A stretch of 64,000 bases of DNA, taken from NCBI GenBank assembly GCA_021325635.1, contig JAJPGV010000035.1, positions 248,001 to 312,000 of the forward strand. The letters are read 5' to 3'. Made by a program: the position numbers and the translations under genes. Below the pieces are notes generated by a model that saw only the letters and a program-made list of their open reading frames with translations, was not told the DNA's origin and ran no database searches. Positions 25,770-33,836 of the stretch are shown here, in pieces (positions within the stretch are counted from its first letter, which is position 1; each line of letters starts with the position of its first letter). Source of the DNA: Chloroflexota bacterium. Its GTDB lineage: Bacteria > Chloroflexota > JAJPGV01.

Positions 25770-25808
25770 GTAGTAGACCGCTCAGACGGCGTTGTGGCAG
25801 TCTACTAC
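25770..25808 (-). terminator. Inverted repeat overlapping a response regulator stop
   Basis: GTAGTAGAC (25770-25778) and GTCTACTAC (25800-25808) are exact 9-base inverted repeats separated by 21 bases. The distal arm contains the stop codon of the leftward response regulator. It may be a terminator or mRNA 3' stabiliser. No U-run is present. Confidence 0.4.
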
Positions 25809-26182
25809 TGGGCTTTGGACATCAACGCGTTCCGAATCTTCTCCAGGAGCTCACTCAGCTCGAAGGGCTTGAAGAGATGATCAACGACGCCGTATTGCGA
25901 GGCGTCGTCCACACCCTTGAAAGCATTGCGGTCCGCAGTGATGACGATGACGGGAATGTGGCGAAGGTCATCGTCCAGGTTGAACAGCTTGAGCTCGTCC
26001 CAACCGTCGAGATAGGGCATCATGATGTCGAGCAGGATCAGGTTCGGCCGGCTGGCCTTGGCGCGGTCATACACGCGCAGGCTCTGTGTCACGGACTCAA
26101 CTTCGTAGCCCTCGTCCTTCAGCAACTCCGAGATCAGACGAACGATCTCCGGATCGTCATCGACTATCAGGATCTTGTTCAT
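25805..26182 (-). CDS. Single-domain response regulator
   Basis: This is a 125-residue receiver domain with nothing attached. The acidic pocket is DDD at residues 8-10, the phospho-acceptor is Asp52 (LILLDIMMP), Thr is in VIVITAD, and the conserved Lys is in LFKPFEL. Such CheY-like proteins pass phosphate to or from hybrid kinases or act on a target by binding. No kinase gene is adjacent; the nearest kinase is about 8 kb away. ATG at 26182. Confidence 0.9.
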   Translation of the reverse strand: MNKILIVDDDPEIVRLISELLKDEGYEVESVTQSLRVYDRAKASRPNLILLDIMMPYLDGWDELKLFNLDDDLRHIPVIVITADRNAFKGVDDASQYGVVDHLFKPFELSELLEKIRNALMSKAQ

Positions 26183-26355
26183 GACTCAGCCTTGGACCCG
26201 GGTCTCGGCCGCACCTCTGTCTTCACCCCTGGTTTGCCCCTTTTGAGTATTTAGCAAGCTGCATGCCAGCGCGTCTGTCTCGTCTACGTGACTATTGCGC
26301 CAATGTATCAGCCAGTGTATCCAGTCGCAAACGAGCGGCGATGCTGTCGACCACG

Positions 26356-27504
26356 TCAGCGGCTCGGATGCATCAAATGATCGGCGATGACCACGTGCTG
26401 GATCTGTGATGTGCCCTCATAGATTTCGAGGATCTTCGCGTCGCGGTAGTGTCGCTCCGCAGCGAAGTCTCGGGTGTAGCCGACACCGCCGTGGATCTGC
26501 AGATTGGCGTCGGCGCACTGGACTGCTGTGCGCGAGGCAAACAGTTTGGCCATCGATCCCCATTTGGTAAATGGCTCGTTCCGGTCGCGGCAGAAGGCGG
26601 CATGCAGCGTTAGCCAGCGGGCCGCCTGGATATTGGTCGCCATATCGGCCAGCATGAAGCGAATCGCCTGGAAGTGGCCAATCGGCTGGTCAAACGCTTG
26701 CCGCTCAGCCGCATACGCGAGAGCCTCGTCCAGGCACGCTTGGGCTACGCCCACCGCTTGCGCAGCGATCCCGAAACGCCCGCCGTCGAGCGTTTTCATG
26801 GCGATCTCAAAGCCTTGCCCTTCAACTCCGAGCAGGCACCGTTTGGGCACGCGCGCGTCGGCGAAGCTGAGCTGAACGGTGCTGGAAGCCCGAATGCCCA
26901 TGGTCTTTTCTTTGGCGCCAACCGTCAAGCCGGGGGTGTCGCGCTCGACCAGCAGGCAGCTGATGCCTCTGTGCTTGTGGCTCTTGCTGGTCCGCACGAA
27001 GACCACATACACGTCGGCCTGGCCGCCATTCGACACCCAGGCTTTTGTGCCATTCAAGACCAAGGCGTCGCCATCATCGGCTGCCGTTGTTTGCAGCCCG
27101 GCAGCGTCTGAGCCCGATCCCGGCTCGGACAGCGAGAATGCGCCCAGCTTGCGGCCGCTCGCCAAGTCGGGCAGGTAGTTCCGCTTCTGCTCATCCGTGC
27201 CGTAGGCGCTGATCGGCCAGCAAACCAGGGAATTGTTAACGGACATGATCACGCCGTGGGCGGCGCATCCGCGCGAGATCTCTTCCATGGCCACGGCGTG
27301 ACTCACGAAGTCGGCGCCCGCACCGCCGTACTCAGGCGGCAGGTTCATGCCCATCAGTCCCAGCGCACCCAGCTCGCGTACCGTCTCGACCGGAAACCGC
27401 TCCTCCTGATCGATGGCAGCGGCAATTGGGGCGATCCGCGTTTCAGCGAATTCTCGAGCGGTTCGGCGGATGAGCTCCTGCTCGTCCGTCAGTCGGAAGT
27501 CCAT
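26356..27504 (-). CDS. Acyl-CoA dehydrogenase
   Basis: This is a full-length 382-residue FAD enzyme. The N-terminal helical domain starts MDFRLTDEQELIRRTAREF. The FAD/substrate loop is LGAFSLSEPGSGSDAAG, followed by TKAWVSNGG. The C-terminal domain has RQAFDQPIGHFQ and the catalytic Glu in EIYEGTSQIQ, the position used by short/medium-chain enzymes. It oxidises acyl-CoA to the 2-enoyl-CoA and passes electrons to ETF. It stands alone, so the substrate is not predicted. Confidence 0.93.
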   Translation of the reverse strand: MDFRLTDEQELIRRTAREFAETRIAPIAAAIDQEERFPVETVRELGALGLMGMNLPPEYGGAGADFVSHAVAMEEISRGCAAHGVIMSVNNSLVCWPISAYGTDEQKRNYLPDLASGRKLGAFSLSEPGSGSDAAGLQTTAADDGDALVLNGTKAWVSNGGQADVYVVFVRTSKSHKHRGISCLLVERDTPGLTVGAKEKTMGIRASSTVQLSFADARVPKRCLLGVEGQGFEIAMKTLDGGRFGIAAQAVGVAQACLDEALAYAAERQAFDQPIGHFQAIRFMLADMATNIQAARWLTLHAAFCRDRNEPFTKWGSMAKLFASRTAVQCADANLQIHGGVGYTRDFAAERHYRDAKILEIYEGTSQIQHVVIADHLMHPSR

Positions 27505-27578
27505 GCCGCGCCGAATAGTACCTTAGGCCGGAGGTGTTTACAGGACGCTTACTGTCTTCCACAATGAGGACGCAGATG

Positions 27579-27857
27579 AGCGTGGGGAGTGCGAGGCGTG
27601 AGGTCCTGATTGTCGATCGCGTTGGCGATGAGTCGCGGCTCCTACGCGTGGATGACTCTGGCTTGCAGGAACTGCCATTTGCCAACATGGACGCCTTGGC
27701 CGGCGAGCTGCTGACGACGGACCCGGGGCTGATCCTCGTCAGTCCTGAGGCAATCAGTTTGAGTGCAGCAAACCTCGCTCAGGAGCTGAACCGCCTGTTG
27801 GGCTCTCAGGCAGGCTATGCTTGGGACCCTGCTCCGGGAGAGATGGCGGGCGAGTAA
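27579..27857 (+). CDS. Small hypothetical protein overlapping a phosphatidyltransferase gene
   Basis: About 92 residues, starting REVLIVDRVGDESRLLRVDD, with regular alternation of charged and hydrophobic residues. It lacks a recognised domain. It could start at 27534, 27564 or 27579. Its last 104 bases overlap the end of the opposite-strand phosphatidyltransferase gene, whose own tail is unconserved there. It may be real, because it fills the gap after the divergent acyl-CoA dehydrogenase start and reads protein-like, but it may also be a chance open frame in GC-rich DNA. Confidence 0.35.
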   Translation, partial: SVGSARREVLIVDRVGDESRLLRVDDSGLQELPFANMDALAGELLTTDPGLILVSPEAISLSAANLAQELNRLLGSQAGYAWDPAPGEMAGE

Positions 27858-28425
27858 TTCGCCAGATGTGCAGCGTTCGCTGGATGGCTGTGACGTTGCT
27901 CAGGACTGCCAGCGCAACCACGAACCACAGCAGCCAGGGGTAAAGAAGCAGCCCGGCGATAATTGTCAGCATCCGCTCCGGCCGGGCGAACAGACCTTCC
28001 TTGCACTCGAAGCCCAGCCCTTCGGCTCGGGCACGGGTGTAGCTGACCATCACGGAGCCAACCAGCGCCGCGAACACAAGCATCAGCTCGACCACCCCGC
28101 CCGCCACGCCATAGTGATAGGCCAGTCCCAGCAGGACGACGGATTCGGAGTAGCGATCGAGCGTGGAATCGAAGAAGGCTCCGAACGTCGAGCCGGACCC
28201 CTGCACCCGCGCCAGCGCGCCGTCAGACAAGTCGCACACGCCGGCCATGAACAGCAGGACTGCGCCCCAGATGAGGTGATTCAAGGCAATGGCGCCGGCC
28301 GCGGCCGCGCTCAGGAGAAAGCCGAGAAGCGTCAGCATGTTCGGCGTGAGGCCCACCGCCGCCATGGGCTTGACCCACCATTCGGCCAGCGCACGGAAGA
28401 ATCGCTGCGAGCGCGGCCCAAACAC
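27754..28425 (-). CDS. CDP-alcohol phosphatidyltransferase, phosphatidylinositol-phosphate-synthase-like
   Basis: This is a membrane enzyme with about six helices and the complete CDP-alcohol phosphotransferase motif D65-x2-DG-x2-AR-x8-G-x3-D-x3-D90, both halves intact. In context (inositol-1-phosphate synthase, PimA-like and PatA-like genes in the same operon) the likely reaction is CDP-diacylglycerol plus inositol-1-phosphate to phosphatidylinositol phosphate, as for mycobacterial PgsA1. The family alone would also allow phosphatidylglycerol-phosphate synthesis. The last 35 residues are Pro/Ser-rich and unconserved. The gene begins 4 bases after the PimA-like gene ends. Confidence 0.85.
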   Translation of the reverse strand: MFGPRSQRFFRALAEWWVKPMAAVGLTPNMLTLLGFLLSAAAAGAIALNHLIWGAVLLFMAGVCDLSDGALARVQGSGSTFGAFFDSTLDRYSESVVLLGLAYHYGVAGGVVELMLVFAALVGSVMVSYTRARAEGLGFECKEGLFARPERMLTIIAGLLLYPWLLWFVVALAVLSNVTAIQRTLHIWRITRPPSLPEQGPKHSLPESPTGGSAPERGLLHSN

Positions 28426-28429
28426 GGCT

Positions 28430-29602
28430 CTAGGCCTCGCCTGCCGACAGCTCGGGCAGCAGCGCGCCAGCGTGCAGCCGTCGTTCTCTGATTTCGCTCA
28501 TGTAGTCCAGGATCCAGCGCGCCACGTGCTCCCAGGAGTAGCGCTGCACCGTCACCAACCCCTGCTGGGCCAGCTCCTGCCGCCGGGCCGAGTGGGTGAG
28601 CAGCTCAATCAGCGCATCGGCCAGCGAATCCTTGTCGCGCACCTTCACCAGCAGGCCTTCTCGGCGGTTGGTGACCACGTCTCGATAGCCCGCGATGTTT
28701 GTCGCGACGATAGGCCGCCCACACGCCATGGCCTCGAGCAGCACGATGCCGAAACTCTCCTGTCCGGTAGAGGGTGCGCAGAAGACGTCAGCGGCTGCGA
28801 AGTAGCGCGGTCGGTCCACCGCCGGCACGAAGCCGGTGAAGAACACATCGCCCTCGAGATCGTGCTGCCAGACGTAGCGCTCGAATCCTGAGCGCAGCCT
28901 GCCTTCGCCTGCGACGATGAGGCGAGCGCGAGGAACTTCTTGGCGCACGCGGTTGAACGCGCGGATGAGATACTTGAGCCCTTTCCGGTTTTCGAGACGG
29001 CCCAAGAACAGGACGTTGGGCCGGCCGTCGGCAAAGCGCTCGATAGGTTTCACCGGCCGCTGCCACCATTCCAGGTCGATCCCATTGGGGATGATGGCGT
29101 AGTCGCCCGGAAAGTAGCTCGACACGAAGTCCTTGGCGGTGTCGGAAACGGCGATCCGGCCGTGCAGCTTCTTCACGCGCCGGCGGACGATGGCCTTTCC
29201 GAACAGATAGCCAAGGTTCGACACGTAGGACTGCCCATGGGCGTGGAACGTGGCCACGTTCACCGTCTCAGAGCAGCGCAGCACGGTGAGCGGCAGCGCG
29301 GGCATAAGGGGCTCGTGGATGTGCAGGAGGTCGAACTCTTCCTGGCGCAGAATCTGGCGCACTCGGTGCGTCAGCCACATCGACAGCGTGATGCGTGCCG
29401 TCGATCCATTGACGCGCAACGGAGTCACCCGTCCCAGCGAGATCACGTTGTCGTGATGCTCTTCGCGACCGTCCTTTGAGTTGGGGGTGAGGATAACGAC
29501 GTCGTGGCCGAACTCACGGAACTTCGCATCCAGCGCCCCGATGTGCTCCCTCACGCCGCCAGGAGCGGCGTAGTCGTAGGGGGAGACCAGACCGATCTTC
29601 AT
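28430..29602 (-). CDS. pimA: PimA-like phosphatidylinositol mannosyltransferase (GT4)
   Basis: The sequence follows PimA closely: KIGLVSPYDYAAPGGVREHI (acceptor glycine loop), LRVNGSTARI, LLHIHEPLMPALPL, VATFHAHGQS, GRIAVSD, IPNGIDLEWW, VLFLGRLENRKGL, and GQESFGIVLLEAMACGRPIVA. PimA transfers mannose from GDP-mannose to O2 of the inositol of phosphatidylinositol at the inner membrane face. ATG 29602 is chosen over 29650 because the motif begins right there. It is flanked by PHP and phosphatidyltransferase genes with 1-4 base gaps. The mannose/inositol specificity is inferred from similarity and context. Confidence 0.82.
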   Translation of the reverse strand: MKIGLVSPYDYAAPGGVREHIGALDAKFREFGHDVVILTPNSKDGREEHHDNVISLGRVTPLRVNGSTARITLSMWLTHRVRQILRQEEFDLLHIHEPLMPALPLTVLRCSETVNVATFHAHGQSYVSNLGYLFGKAIVRRRVKKLHGRIAVSDTAKDFVSSYFPGDYAIIPNGIDLEWWQRPVKPIERFADGRPNVLFLGRLENRKGLKYLIRAFNRVRQEVPRARLIVAGEGRLRSGFERYVWQHDLEGDVFFTGFVPAVDRPRYFAAADVFCAPSTGQESFGIVLLEAMACGRPIVATNIAGYRDVVTNRREGLLVKVRDKDSLADALIELLTHSARRQELAQQGLVTVQRYSWEHVARWILDYMSEIRERRLHAGALLPELSAGEA

Positions 29603-29603
29603 C

Positions 29604-30362
29604 CTAGTCCTCCACCGACTGGCTGTGCGGCCGCGTACCAATCGCCGCATCCCTACTGTGGGCTGGAGCGAGCTTCCCCAGCACGTACTTGCGCCAGCGG
29701 TACGCTGTGCGCGCCTTCATGACGCCGGTCATCTCACGGTGCCACACGAAGTTCCCCTCCGCCCTGGTCGCGCCAGCGGCCAAAGCCTGGCGCAGATCCC
29801 TCGCCGTGTTTCCCGCGAACACGGTGAACGCCGATCCTACTCCACGTAGGTGATGGGCATCGCTGCTGCCCGTCTCGGGAAGGCGCAGCTCAGCCTTGAG
29901 TTCCCCTACTCTGGCAGCCGTCACCTGACCGGCCAGGCTGGGGTTGATGGCTTCGATGCCATCGAAGTACACCTCGCGGTGAGGGTCGCGCTGCACGCGC
30001 CGCACGGCGCGCTCGCCGAGACTGCGTGTCAGCCAGCTCAACGGGTGAGGGGCAATGCACAGCCCCCCCTGGTCGTGCACCGCCTGAATGCTCCACTCCA
30101 CGGAGCGCAGCATCTTCACCGGGTGCTCGAGGAATAGTGCCAGCAGGTGGCCCTGCAAGGTGGTGATCTCTATACCCGGAATCACCTGCACCCGGTATGC
30201 ACCTGCCAGCGCTTGGGCTTCCCAGCCGCCCCGCAGATCGTCGTGGTCGGTGATAGCTATGACGTCGAGATCGGTCTCGTCGGACGCAAACCGCAGGATA
30301 TCGGCTACGCTCGCCGTGCCATCCCCCCAGGTCGTGTGGACGTGCAAATCGGCCTTACCCAT
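29604..30362 (-). CDS. PHP-family phosphoesterase
   Basis: This PHP domain protein keeps all metal ligands: KADLHVHT (H7, H9), IAITDHDD (H40), GIEIT (E65), GHLL (H72), APHPL (H106), and GSSDAHH near the end. Relatives hydrolyse phosphate esters (histidinol phosphatase, nucleoside 3',5'-bisphosphate phosphatase). It lies between an acyltransferase and the PimA-like gene in a phosphatidylinositol operon. A role in dephosphorylating phosphatidylinositol phosphate is therefore a tempting inference. ATG 30362 is used; the longer frame upstream covers acyltransferase sequence. Confidence 0.85.
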   Translation of the reverse strand: MGKADLHVHTTWGDGTASVADILRFASDETDLDVIAITDHDDLRGGWEAQALAGAYRVQVIPGIEITTLQGHLLALFLEHPVKMLRSVEWSIQAVHDQGGLCIAPHPLSWLTRSLGERAVRRVQRDPHREVYFDGIEAINPSLAGQVTAARVGELKAELRLPETGSSDAHHLRGVGSAFTVFAGNTARDLRQALAAGATRAEGNFVWHREMTGVMKARTAYRWRKYVLGKLAPAHSRDAAIGTRPHSQSVED

Positions 30363-31188
30363 TCGCCACCTCGGTCCCATGCCTGGTCCGCTGACTCGCG
30401 CCGAAAATGGGCTGAAATGCCAGCCACTGGTCTGGCCAGCGCCGAATGAATTCCTCGAACGTGGCGGCCATGCGCTGGGTCTCGGCATGCAAATCGGTCG
30501 TTGGGATGAACGGGGGCCGCACGTCCGCCACGATGCGGTCTCCCCGCAGACGTACCGCCGTGCCGAAGACCACGGGGGTCTTGTGGCGGGCTCCTATGGT
30601 GAAGGCCAGCGCCGGCATGCGCACACGGGAGCCGAAGAAGGTCACTTCCGGTCCGTCTCCCGACAGATCTCGGTCGCTGATGATGGCCACGATCTCGTTG
30701 CGGTCCAGTGCCCGGTATACCTCGCGCAGGGCGCCCTTGCCGCCCACGATTACGCGCACTCCACGCCGGCCCCGAAGCTTCGTAACGAGGTCGGATAGCG
30801 CTTTCGGGCGGAGGTCTTCCACCAGGACGTTGACGCCAAGGCCCGAGGCCACGAACAGCTCAGCGTAATAATTGATGTCTCCCAGGTGCGGGCTCACGAG
30901 CAGGCACCCGCGGCCGAGGTCCAGGGCCTTCCTGAAATTGCCCCAACCATCGAGATCGTGTGCCTGCAAATCGAAGCCCGCTGGCCGAGGCGCGAACAGG
31001 CTGAGATAGTACTGTGCGTTACGGGTAAACATGCGCCGGACCAGGGGACTGTTGCCCCGCCGGTTGGTGACTCTGGAGATATTCCCTTCGGCGGTCATGC
31101 GAGCCTTCCTCGCCCATACGTAAGCAAGTCCCCCCAGAAGGTTCGCAAGGGGACCCAGCCACGGCTCTGGGAGTCGTGGCACGAGCAC
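30355..31188 (-). CDS. LpxL/PatA-like lipid acyltransferase (second copy)
   Basis: This belongs to the HtrB/LpxL/PatA acyltransferase family. It has an N-terminal amphipathic/hydrophobic segment, the active-site region SPHLGDINYYAEL, VEDLRPKAL, GALREVYRAL, IISDRDLSGDG and a WLAFQPIF ending. The usual HX4D/E motif reads HLGDIN: the acidic residue at the sixth position is Asn. The first in-frame ATG/GTG/TTG is GTG 31188, yet family-like sequence (SYWIFRLAA) continues upstream to the preceding stop without a canonical start. It overlaps the PHP gene by 8 bases. It likely acylates a PIM-like lipid. Confidence 0.83.
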   Translation of the reverse strand: MLVPRLPEPWLGPLANLLGGLAYVWARKARMTAEGNISRVTNRRGNSPLVRRMFTRNAQYYLSLFAPRPAGFDLQAHDLDGWGNFRKALDLGRGCLLVSPHLGDINYYAELFVASGLGVNVLVEDLRPKALSDLVTKLRGRRGVRVIVGGKGALREVYRALDRNEIVAIISDRDLSGDGPEVTFFGSRVRMPALAFTIGARHKTPVVFGTAVRLRGDRIVADVRPPFIPTTDLHAETQRMAATFEEFIRRWPDQWLAFQPIFGASQRTRHGTEVANG

Positions 31189-31213
31189 TGCAGCCAGCCG
31201 AAAGATCCAGTAG

Positions 31214-31987
31214 CTAAGCGACTGCCTCCTCCACTTGATCCGGAATACTCCACATGCGCCGGAACATGTACCAGCTCTCGGGTCGGGCGCGGATCATCTC
31301 TTCCAGTCGAGCCATGACCAGCTGCATTACGGCCCGAACGTCACGCTGGGTGTCGCCGCTGCCCTCGTAGCGAACGGGCGGGAAGACCTTGGCTCTGAAA
31401 ACCCAGTCGTGGTCGCGCCAGACGAACGCGGGGATGACCGGACAACGGGCCTTGATAGCGAAGAACGCCGCTCCGCCCGGTATGCGAGTGGGCTGCCCGA
31501 AAAATTGAACCTCCACGCCTTCATCCTGCGGAATCGGTTTATCCACGAGAAAGGCCACGGCTTCGTTATGGCGGAGCGCAGTCAGCGTTCGCTTGAGCGC
31601 CCGATCAATGGGAATCACCTTGAGACCGAGCGCGTCGCGGTAGCTATTCACCAGCTGATCCAGCCGTTCCGGCGTGAAACGGTCGGCGATGACGTTGACC
31701 GGGTAGCGCTGGGCCATCGTAGCCGCCGCCAAGTCCCAATTCCCGAAATGGGCCGAAACCATGACCGCGCCGTGGCCGTGGCTCATGGCCTCCTCGACGT
31801 ACTCCCAGCCGTCGGCATTGGCGAAAATGTGTGGGAGCTCGGCTTCGGCTGCGTGTGGCAGCGACACGAAGTCCCGCAGGTAACGCAGGTAGTTGCGCCA
31901 TTGCTGTCGCGCCACCTGCTCCACCTCATCCTTCGGTGCCTCGGGTCCCAGCACGTGCCGTACGTTTTCGCGAACTCGGCTGTGCAT
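31214..31987 (-). CDS. LpxL/PatA-like lipid acyltransferase (first copy)
   Basis: It has the intact catalytic motif SAHFGNWDLAA (HX4D), then ADRFTPERLD, AVAFLVDKPIPQDEGVEV, and a WYMFRRMW C-terminus, all typical of the LpxL/PatA family. ATG 31987 is the first standard start, but 39 in-frame codons upstream read like the family's N-terminal membrane helix (YFLLRLASWLTRVLP...). They begin at an ATA (32104) that overlaps the inositol-1-phosphate synthase stop codon. The real protein is therefore probably about 296 residues. PatA acylates the mannose of PIM1/PIM2 with palmitoyl-CoA; here that role is contextual. Confidence 0.86.
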   Translation of the reverse strand: MHSRVRENVRHVLGPEAPKDEVEQVARQQWRNYLRYLRDFVSLPHAAEAELPHIFANADGWEYVEEAMSHGHGAVMVSAHFGNWDLAAATMAQRYPVNVIADRFTPERLDQLVNSYRDALGLKVIPIDRALKRTLTALRHNEAVAFLVDKPIPQDEGVEVQFFGQPTRIPGGAAFFAIKARCPVIPAFVWRDHDWVFRAKVFPPVRYEGSGDTQRDVRAVMQLVMARLEEMIRARPESWYMFRRMWSIPDQVEEAVA

Positions 31988-32100
31988 GGCTGGCAGCAGG
32001 AGGCTGCCAATGCTCCCCGCGACATCTGCTAGCCAGAGCTGCGCCCGCAGAGGCAGTACGCGCGTAAGCCACGAAGCCAGGCGGAGAAGGAAGTAGGCAA

Positions 32101-33285
32101 CTATGGCTTCAGTTCCGCGGAGCGGTTGGCCTTCAGGGCTGATGGTTCGGTGGCGTGGCCATTGGTCCCCGGCGCATCGGCTTTGGCCGATCTGCGATGG
32201 CCGCTCGACGGCTCGTCTGGGTGGCTGATGAACTCTTCGGTCATCTGCCGGGCCAGTGAATCCGGATGCTGGACGGGCGGCGATTTCATGAAGTAGGCGG
32301 CGGGGCCCTCCAGGGTGCCTGATATGCCATGGTCCAGCGCGAGCTTGCAGCAGCGGACGGCGTCAATCACGACCCCCGCCGAGTTGGGCGAATCCCACAC
32401 CTCCAGCTTGAGCTCGGCGTTAAGGGGCACGTCGCCGAACGTGCGGCCTTCCATCCGGATGTACGCCCACTTGCGATCGGTCAGCCAGGCGACGTAGTCG
32501 CTGGGGCCGATGTGCACGTTATCGGCGCCGATGTCGTAGTCGAGCTGCGAGGTGACAGCGTTGGTCTTGGAGATCTTCTTGGACTCCAACCGTGACCGTT
32601 CGAGCATGTTGAGGAAGTCGGTATTGCCGCCCACGTTGAGCTGGCTGGTGCGCTCCAGCTTGACGCCGCGCTCGCGGAACAGCCGAGTGAGCACGCGATG
32701 CACGATGGTGGCCCCTACCTGGCTCTTGATGTCGTCGCCGATGATTGGCAGGCCCTTCTCCTTGAAACGCGTCTGCCAGTAACTTTCGCGAGCGATGAAT
32801 ACCGGGATGCAGTTGACCATCGCGCAGCCGGCGTTCAGCACCTGCTCGACATACCACTTGGTGGCCTGCTCGCTGCCCACCGGCAGGTAGTTCACCACGA
32901 CGTCCGTACCGCTGTCCTTCAGGATGCGAACGATGTCGTCGGTCTGACCCGGCGCCTTCTCGATGACTTTGGAAAGATAGGCCCCCAGGCCGTCGTGCGT
33001 CATTCCACGGTTGACCTTTACGCCCAGCGGAGGAACGTCCGAAAACTTGTACGTGTTGTTCTGGCCACTGAAGATGGCCTCGCTCAGGTCCTTGCCAACC
33101 TTGTCCTTGTCCACGTCGAAGGCAGCGGAGAACTCCACGTCACGAATGTGGTAGCCGCCCAGGTTGACGTGCATCAAGCCTGGGACGAAGTCGTCCTCCT
33201 TGGCGTCCTTGTAGTACTCGATGCCCTGCACCAGGGACGATGCGCAATTCCCTACGCCAACAATGGCAACGCGAACTTTTCCCAA
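32101..33285 (-). CDS. ino1: myo-Inositol-1-phosphate synthase
   Basis: This is the actinobacterial-type NAD-dependent synthase: [20 protein letters not shown] (NAD loop), [61 protein letters not shown], and [17 protein letters not shown]. It converts glucose-6-phosphate to inositol-1-phosphate, the head group for phosphatidylinositol phosphate. The last 55 residues are a low-complexity tail beyond the usual end. It follows the arsR-type gene by 18 bases and heads the lipid genes, so it is probably controlled by that regulator. Confidence 0.95.
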   Translation of the reverse strand: MGKVRVAIVGVGNCASSLVQGIEYYKDAKEDDFVPGLMHVNLGGYHIRDVEFSAAFDVDKDKVGKDLSEAIFSGQNNTYKFSDVPPLGVKVNRGMTHDGLGAYLSKVIEKAPGQTDDIVRILKDSGTDVVVNYLPVGSEQATKWYVEQVLNAGCAMVNCIPVFIARESYWQTRFKEKGLPIIGDDIKSQVGATIVHRVLTRLFRERGVKLERTSQLNVGGNTDFLNMLERSRLESKKISKTNAVTSQLDYDIGADNVHIGPSDYVAWLTDRKWAYIRMEGRTFGDVPLNAELKLEVWDSPNSAGVVIDAVRCCKLALDHGISGTLEGPAAYFMKSPPVQHPDSLARQMTEEFISHPDEPSSGHRRSAKADAPGTNGHATEPSALKANRSAELKP

Positions 33286-33303
33286 CGTCTTCCTTTCTGT
33301 GAC

Positions 33304-33630
33304 TCAGCTCACGGGAGAAGGCTCGGCCAGCAGCGTGGAGGCTTCCTGACCGGTTCTTGTCTGAATGAGATCTGCGAGGGCTTCTTGAAACTGTGCAATG
33401 CGCCGGCGGTCCAGCGCACAGTAGACCTGGCGACCGTCCTTCCGGGTGGTCACGATGCCGGCACGCTTGAGTATGCGGAGGTGCCATGACGCCAGCGGCT
33501 GGCTCAGCACTAACCGATCCGCGAGATCGCTGACGCTGACCTCCCGCTGTCCGGCCAGATAGCGGATCATGCGCGTGCGGGAGACGTCGCCCACCGCTCG
33601 GCAGAGCGCCTTGAGCTCGCGCTCAGACAC
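33304..33630 (-). CDS. ArsR-family transcriptional regulator
   Basis: This winged-helix protein of 108 residues has LCRAVGDVSRTRMIRYL, a recognition helix in LADRLVLSQPLASWHLRILKRAGIV, and a wing in TTRKDGRQVYCALD. The ArsR metal-site motif ELCVCDL is absent (the helix reads EVSVSDLADRL). It therefore probably senses something other than arsenite-type metals. It is the first gene of the inositol-lipid operon. A perfect inverted repeat 53-79 bases upstream is a candidate operator, implying autoregulation of the whole operon. Confidence 0.88.
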   Translation of the reverse strand: MSERELKALCRAVGDVSRTRMIRYLAGQREVSVSDLADRLVLSQPLASWHLRILKRAGIVTTRKDGRQVYCALDRRRIAQFQEALADLIQTRTGQEASTLLAEPSPVS

Positions 33631-33682
33631 GGCGACGGCCCTTCACCAATGGGCCAAGTCGCGGCGATTCTTTCTCACACAT

Positions 33683-33709
33683 AAACAGCCATTACATAAA
33701 TGGCTGTTT
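33683..33709 (-). promoter_or_regulatory. Candidate operator palindrome upstream of arsR-ino1 operon
   Basis: AAACAGCCAT (33683-33692) and ATGGCTGTTT (33700-33709) form a perfect 10-base inverted repeat around a 7-base centre. One more pair (T/A) extends it. It sits in an unusually A/T-rich pocket 53-79 bases upstream of the regulator start. On the minus strand TGTTTATGT within the repeat region resembles an extended -10 element. This fits an ArsR-type operator overlapping a promoter. Confidence 0.6.
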
Positions 33710-33836
33710 AACAACGTAGTAGGCCCGATCGGCTTTGTCAAGGAGTTCGAGCGCCGCTGTCGGCGCCGCGTATTGGCGCAGAAGTCTTTTGCATGGGCCG
33801 ACCAGGCGCTCTCAGAGCCGGTGAGGAAGCGCTGAT

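Noticed and set aside
33304-33630. Arsenic-responsive ArsR
   Set aside because: It lacks the CxCxxC-like metal site, and its operon is inositol-lipid synthesis.
33569-33835. Plus-strand frame of 88 codons across the arsR upstream region
   Set aside because: It runs through the start of arsR and the palindrome. There is no protein-like pattern.
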